DNA from: Gymnogyps californianus | Lineage: Eukaryota; Chordata; Aves; Accipitriformes; Cathartidae | Direction: 5' to 3' | NCBI RefSeq assembly: GCF_018139145.2 | Contig: NC_059471.1 | Coordinates: forward strand, 87,628,520-87,692,519 | DNA length: 64,000 nucleotides | Shown here: positions 62,201-64,000 of the stretch, piece by piece | Position numbering within the stretch: position 1 is the first letter of the stretch | How the letters are laid out: each line of letters begins with the position of its first letter | Position numbers and translations under genes: made by a program | The notes under the pieces: generated by a model | What the model was told of the DNA's origin: nothing | The model's input: only the letters and a program-made list of their open reading frames with translations | Database searches by the model: none

Positions 62201-63482
62201 AAATCTCCAAACTGTTTCACAAGAGCTCATAGCCAGAGATTTATCGGCTGTGGATCAGTATGCAGGACCAGTATTTTCAAAACTCCTCAGTTCCATGTTA
62301 AATATCCAAGAGAAAGCCATATTTTTTAAAACCATAAGCACAATCTAGCCACTCCACCTGGAGCCTGCAGGGCAGGTGGCTCTTTGGAGCACAGGTACCG
62401 AACCGCCCCTGTGCTAGATTGTCCCTGTGGTTCCCATTTGCCTGGTCCCTCTTCTCACCACCCTCATTTCATGGCCAGAACAACCAGGTCTCAGTTCTCC
62501 TGAGGGATACTGAACAATATTGCAATACAAATAAATAATATTAAAAGCAAGACTCTTGAAACCCTCTGAAAGGGAAGCAAAGGAAGACTCTGTTCATACC
62601 ATTACACCTCTACGTACTATCATGCAGTTATCCTAAGTCCTTGTTCCTTGTTTCGTCATCAACTGCCAGGTTTTCTGGTATCGTTTTATGGCTGGGTTGT
62701 GTTAGCAGCCACTCCTGGATATATTCTAACTAATCCTGCTGGAATCAGCTGAGTTATTCCAGCTTTACCCGGATGTTACAGGAAGGGACCCACCTCTATG
62801 CAACGTGTTGGTGCAAGGCAACGCAGACATTATAAGATAGCAGTAATAGATATCTCCTGTACTTCACAGAGTTATCATGTTCACATACTGCTGCAAGTAA
62901 TAAATCCATTTTACTGTGACTAAGGTGATAATATTTTTCAGGGCAAAGCTGGAGATTATTAAAATGCTTTGAGATGAATTATTTCATTTATTTTATGACC
63001 TTTTTTTTACTGGTTTGAAAAGTTGAATGTGCTAAAATTAGCTTCAGAACACTGTATTGAAATGGAAAGAGAAAATCTATTACCTTTTCAAGGTTATCCC
63101 TTTTTTGTCCAATAATTATTTGTTGAATTTGGCAGAAGTTAATAACAAGTTTCAGGTTTGAGCTTCTTTTTTCAGAAAAAAATGTTTTGCTTCAGGAAAC
63201 AAAAAATTTTGCTCTAATTCCGAATTGATGTAGCAAGGAAATTTCATATCTCCATTTCTTAATGATAAAAGCATATATAACAATAGTAGCCACTCTTCTG
63301 TTAGTTAAAGAAAAAAAAAAGGACCCAGGTATTATTATTTGATCTTCTTTTATAATTCCTAGTTCAGGTATTTAAAACTGTATGTCTGTGACATCTATGT
63401 GCTACAGCCATTTATATTTTACCCTGTGTAAAGCAGAAATTCCCACCTAGACCCAATTAAGAATTGCATCTGAGTGCACAAG
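53243..63482. other. Unique AT-rich sequence, no gene recognised
   Basis: No transposon or known exon is recognised over 10 kb. A possible CR1-tail echo (ATCACAGATTCATAGAATAT) occurs at 57,491-57,510 but lacks any CR1 body. Stretches near 55,370-55,560 contain repeated TTAATTAA/AATTAAAA words, as in some conserved enhancers. An unrecognised exon-like frame at 60,935-61,092 is listed separately. A short run richer in CpG lies near 55,136-55,215. The last five bases (ACAAG, 63,478-63,482) are the predicted left target-site duplication of the next LTR. Confidence 0.45.
60935..61092 (+). other. Exon-like open frame, unrecognised
   Basis: A pyrimidine-rich tract ending in GTCACAAG (60,935-60,942) is followed by an open frame to TGA at 61,090-61,092. 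The frame has normal protein-like composition: TATLVSSSVVEEIIRFAKGE, then a basic, His/Met-rich end. I do not recognise the family. A weak donor-like AAAGGTGAAA lies at about 60,991-61,000. It may be a single exon, a decayed pseudogene fragment or chance; nothing nearby supports a gene model. Confidence 0.15.
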
Positions 63483-63602
63483 TGTCGTGGTTTAACCCCA
63501 GCTGGCAACTAAGCACCACACAGCCACTCACTCACTCCCCCCACCCAGTGGGATGGGGGAGACAATTGGAAAAAAGAACTTCGTGGGTTGAGATAAAGAT
63601 GG

Positions 63603-63608
63603 TTTAAT
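63603..63608 (-). promoter_or_regulatory. LTR polyadenylation hexamer (ATTAAA on the minus strand)
   Basis: The plus-strand TTTAAT reads ATTAAA on the sense strand, between the AT-rich block and the CTTTATCTCAACCCACGA segment. The same hexamer is present in the 11-kb copy (11,131-11,136) and missing in the 16-kb copy. The role is inferred from position. Confidence 0.5.
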
Positions 63609-63784
63609 AGGACAGAAAGGAATGAAAAACAATGATAATGATAATAATAATATGACAATAGTAATACTAAAAGAATTAGACTATACAAAGCAAGTGGTGC
63701 ACAATGCAATTGCTCACCACGTGCTGACTGATGCCCAGTTAGTTCCCGAGCCGCGATCCACCTCTCCCGGCCAACTCCCCCCAG

Positions 63785-63792
63785 TTTATATA
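63785..63792 (-). promoter_or_regulatory. LTR TATA box (TATATAAA on the minus strand)
   Basis: It lies at the position matching 16,733-16,740 in the complete copy. Upstream on the sense strand the segment GGATATTCCATACCATATGA is also kept in both copies. Activity is inferred. Confidence 0.65.
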
Positions 63793-64000
63793 GTAGGCAT
63801 GATGTCATATGGTATGGAATATTCCTTTGGCCAGTTTGGGTCAGCTGTCCTGGCTGTGTCCCCTCCCAGCTTCTTGTGCCCCTCTAGCCTTCTTGCTGGC
63901 TGGCCATGAGAAGCTGAAAAATCCTTGACTTAGTAGAAACACTACTTAGCAACAACTAAAACCATCAGTGTGTTATCATCAACATTGTTTTCCTACTAAA

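Larger units (their letters stand above)
63483..64000 (-). mobile_element. Avian ERV LTR (ERVL-like), cut by the window edge
   Basis: It begins TGTCGTGGTTTAACCCCAGC and runs 518 bp to the window end without reaching the CCAAAACCAGGACA terminus; by comparison with the 594-bp copy about 75 bp are missing. Sense is minus. On that strand it keeps a TATATAAA box (63,785-63,792), an ATT-rich block (63,622-63,673) and an ATTAAA hexamer (63,603-63,608). It is the best-preserved copy in its first bases and CpG positions. Left-flanking sequence is unique (no primer-binding site), so this is either a solo LTR or the 3' LTR of a provirus whose body lies to the right. Open frames in it (63,509-63,808 and 63,622-63,909) are chance. 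Confidence 0.93.

Noticed and set aside
1..64000. CRISPR array, bacterial operons, tRNA or rRNA genes
   Set aside because: No spaced direct-repeat array, Shine-Dalgarno-led gene runs, cloverleaf or rRNA sequence was seen; the repeats are avian retroelements.

Overview
The window reads as avian nuclear DNA: AT-rich, intergenic or deep-intronic, and without a recognisable intact gene. The evidence is four CR1 LINE loci that keep the ORF2 3' end, plus one very short CR1 tail. They have the 5' truncation and short ATTCTAT-type tails typical of birds. There are also three copies of one endogenous-retrovirus LTR family that begins TGYCGTGGTTTAACCCC on the plus strand. From memory, both repeat types are common in non-galliform (neoavian) birds; no database search was possible.

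Layout. 1-3,841: unique sequence with a nearly uninterrupted 279-nt purine tract (243-521). 3,842-4,272: a plus-strand CR1 3' end preceded by a displaced, partly duplicated CR1 piece. 4,273-11,005: unique. 11,006-11,315: an internally deleted LTR with a perfect 5-bp target-site duplication (TSD). 11,321-16,410: unique, with a (GGGAA)n array at 14,915-15,016. 16,411-17,004: a complete solo LTR. 17,010-21,557: unique, with a perfect 13-bp-arm hairpin and an (AAAAC)n run. 21,558 to about 22,680: the longest CR1, minus strand, keeping part of the reverse transcriptase and the ORF2 C-terminus. About 22,681-43,280: unique, with a two-phase pentamer microsatellite at 27,011-27,070 and a faint dispersed repeat pair near 31.8 and 32.9 kb. 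43,281-43,340: a 60-bp CR1 tail. 52,227-53,242: two oppositely oriented CR1 3' ends. 63,483-64,000: a third LTR running off the right edge.

The recognisable coding material is transposon-derived: CR1 ORF2 remnants. The many short ORFs are low-complexity artefacts, antisense shadows of CR1 or LTRs, or chance frames. Three places look mildly exon-like or splice-like (24.4, 43.2 and 60.9 kb), but none is recognised. Several stretches look like possible conserved non-coding elements, which would need alignment to confirm.

I found no new multi-gene system. The most informative observations are the deleted LTR with an exact TSD, the possible provirus at the right edge, the displaced CR1 fragment, and several structure-prone tandem repeats (triplex or G-quadruplex candidates).
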